A DNA stretch of 64,000 nt from Planctomycetota bacterium (GTDB lineage Bacteria; Planctomycetota; Planctomycetia; Planctomycetales; Planctomycetaceae): positions 1-64,000 of the forward strand of contig VGZH01000014.1 of NCBI GenBank assembly GCA_016872645.1, written 5' to 3'. This document shows, one piece after another, positions 62,822 through 64,000 of this stretch. The number at the start of each line of letters is the position of its first letter. The first letter of the stretch is position 1. Below the pieces are notes generated by a model that ran no database searches, was not told where the DNA came from, and saw only the letters and a program-made list of their open reading frames with translations. The position numbers and the translations under genes are program-made.

Positions 62822-63592
62822 ATGCAGTGGCTGAAGGAGCATTGGCTGCTCGTGCTGCCAATGGTCTTGGGAGCTTTCGCGGTGGCCCGGCTGATGCCGA
62901 AGGGTGAGCCCCGCTCGTCGTTGGTCGCTCGGCTTGTGGGATTGTGCGCCGTTGGAATCGTCGGCGGAACGCTGCTGCAACCGGCCGGCTCGGTGCTGAA
63001 CGATGCCCTCTTCTTCCTTTTCTCCGGCGTTGCCGTGCTCGGCGCGATTCTCATGATCACCCACCGGAACCCCGCTTATTCGGCCTTGTGGTTCGCAGTC
63101 GTGACGCTCGCGGTCAGCGGACTGTTTCTGCTGCAATCGGCCCCGTTCTTGGCCTCTGCGACCGTCATCGTTTACGCCGGAGCGATCATCGTGACATTTC
63201 TGTTCGTGTTGATGCTGGCTCAACAGGCCGGAATCACGAACTACGATCAAAATTCACGGCAGCCGGGCGTGGCGACCTTTACCGGTTTCGTTTTGCTGGG
63301 AGCGTTGCTGTTCGTCCTGGTGCCGTCGAAGGAACAAGCCGCACCCGCGCCCATCACGGGATTCGTCTCGCTCGTGCCGAAAGCCAGTCAGGTGGCCCAG
63401 CCCCCGCATCAATCCGGCATTCCGCAGTCGACCAGTGCAACGACGGCGGAAAACTTTGGCACGATGCGCGGACTCGGCCGATCGTTGTTTGGCGATTACC
63501 TGTTTGCGGTCGAGTTGGCCGGCACGCTGCTGCTGGTCGCATCCATCGGAGCCATTGTAATTGCCCCCAAACGGTCCAGCGGAAAGTTGTAG
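62822..63592 (+). CDS. nuoJ: NADH-quinone oxidoreductase subunit J
   Basis: The 256-residue membrane subunit of complex I has five or so hydrophobic segments. FFLFSGVAVLGAILMITHRN and VIVYAGAIIVTFLFVLMLAQ are the standard NuoJ core, including the pi-bulge Tyr-Ala-Gly region. An Ala/Pro/Gln-rich loop near residues 175-215 before the last helix is longer than in E. coli NuoJ. ATG at 62822 has a GGACAAGGGA stretch upstream. It is followed 10 bases later by nuoK. It appears to be the first gene of its transcript here, because gyrA lies divergently upstream. Confidence 0.9.
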   Translation: MQWLKEHWLLVLPMVLGAFAVARLMPKGEPRSSLVARLVGLCAVGIVGGTLLQPAGSVLNDALFFLFSGVAVLGAILMITHRNPAYSALWFAVVTLAVSGLFLLQSAPFLASATVIVYAGAIIVTFLFVLMLAQQAGITNYDQNSRQPGVATFTGFVLLGALLFVLVPSKEQAAPAPITGFVSLVPKASQVAQPPHQSGIPQSTSATTAENFGTMRGLGRSLFGDYLFAVELAGTLLLVASIGAIVIAPKRSSGKL

Positions 63593-63602
63593 GAAGCGGT
63601 TC

Positions 63603-64000
63603 ATGATTGTTCTGACGAATTACTTGATCGTCGGCTGCATTCTGTTCGTGCTGGGAGCCATCGGGTTTTTGACTCGACGCAACCTGATCACGTTGATGTT
63701 GTCCGCAGAAATGATGCTGCACGGCGTGTCGCTGAACTTCGTCGCATTCTCGAATTTTCATCAGAACATGCAGGGGCAAACCTTCACCGCATTCATCCTG
63801 ACGGTCGCCGCCTGCGAGGCCGGGATTGCACTGGCGTTGATCCTCACGCTTTACAAGCGGACGAAGTCGCTGGATGTCAGTCTTTGGAGCCAACTGAGCG
63901 AAGCCGACATCGACTCGCCGCACGAAGAAGAACCAGCGGTACCGACGACTCCGCCGGCCCAGAAATTTCCGCAACTCACCCCAGCGGGACGAGCGCCTCA
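63603..64000 (+). CDS. nuoK: NADH-quinone oxidoreductase subunit K (cut by window end)
   Basis: 132 codons are seen, with no stop before the window ends. The core matches NuoK: three hydrophobic segments, with Glu in LMLSAEMMLHGVSLNFVAF and in VAACEAGIALALIL, the two membrane glutamates of the proton path. The normal protein is about 100 residues. Here the chain continues past that with a Pro/Glu-rich tail (SEADIDSPHEEEPAVPTTPP), an extension of at least 30 residues. ATG at 63603 follows AGGAAGCGG in the short gap after nuoJ. Confidence 0.88.
   Translation, partial: MIVLTNYLIVGCILFVLGAIGFLTRRNLITLMLSAEMMLHGVSLNFVAFSNFHQNMQGQTFTAFILTVAACEAGIALALILTLYKRTKSLDVSLWSQLSEADIDSPHEEEPAVPTTPPAQKFPQLTPAGRAP

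Overview
The window reads as chromosome from a planctomycete (Planctomycetota). Markers typical of that phylum are a DUF1549/DUF1553 protein with cytochrome-c motifs followed by a Tat-exported DUF1501 partner, a second DUF1501 protein, a DUF1080 lipase/hydrolase-like protein, a squalene-cyclase-repeat protein with a membrane anchor, and a PQQ-propeller protein. Genes are mostly single or in pairs on both strands. I saw no tRNA, rRNA, CRISPR array, prophage or complete insertion sequence. Only one clear intrinsic terminator was seen.

Layout. 0.3-7.3 kb: RecB/AddB-type nuclease, then DUF1549/1553 + DUF1501. 7.4-13.4 kb: a 1379-residue protein of unknown function and an Nramp-like transporter with an inserted calcium-loop segment. 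13.7-18.3 kb: a plus-strand operon with a TolQ/ExbB/MotA-type channel subunit and two different membrane-anchored coiled-coil proteins, each with an ExbD-like FLDV segment. 18.3-32.7 kb: mostly metabolic and envelope genes (DapA-family lyase, amidohydrolase, thioredoxin-TPR, disulfide oxidoreductase + TVP38 protein, sugar isomerase-like protein, two intramembrane proteases overlapping tail to tail, MDR dehydrogenase, PQQ propeller, RidA, a two-lobed esterase, HpcH/HpaI aldolase). 34.2-40.3 kb: pyruvate dehydrogenase E1, E2 and E3, with a small membrane protein between E2 and E3. 40.5-42.5 kb: citramalate synthase behind a complete-looking attenuator. 42.9-46 kb: two-subunit 2-oxoacid:ferredoxin oxidoreductase. 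46.3-57.3 kb: rRNA pseudouridine synthase with long disordered tails, DUF1080, YjbQ/creatininase/squalene-repeat operon, prfB with a programmed frameshift, rfbB, MFS transporter, second HpcH/HpaI aldolase. 57.5-64 kb: a fused Gfo/Idh/MocA protein, gyrA, and divergently nuoJ and nuoK (cut by the window end).

The two most striking items are: (1) the cimA leader at 40500-40726, with a sigma70-like promoter, an Ile-rich 29-residue leader peptide, a pause hairpin, an antiterminator pairing beginning at the base after the leader stop codon, and an intrinsic terminator; and (2) the 13.7-18.3 kb operon, which looks like an ion-driven ExbB/ExbD-type motor whose B component is two non-identical but architecturally parallel subunits.

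A third theme is a set of short-period repeats. At least five unrelated 7-base unit families, plus 8- and 9-base families and larger inverted repeats, lie between genes. In two cases they lie inside reading frames. Family assignments come from recognising motifs by eye; no database search was run.
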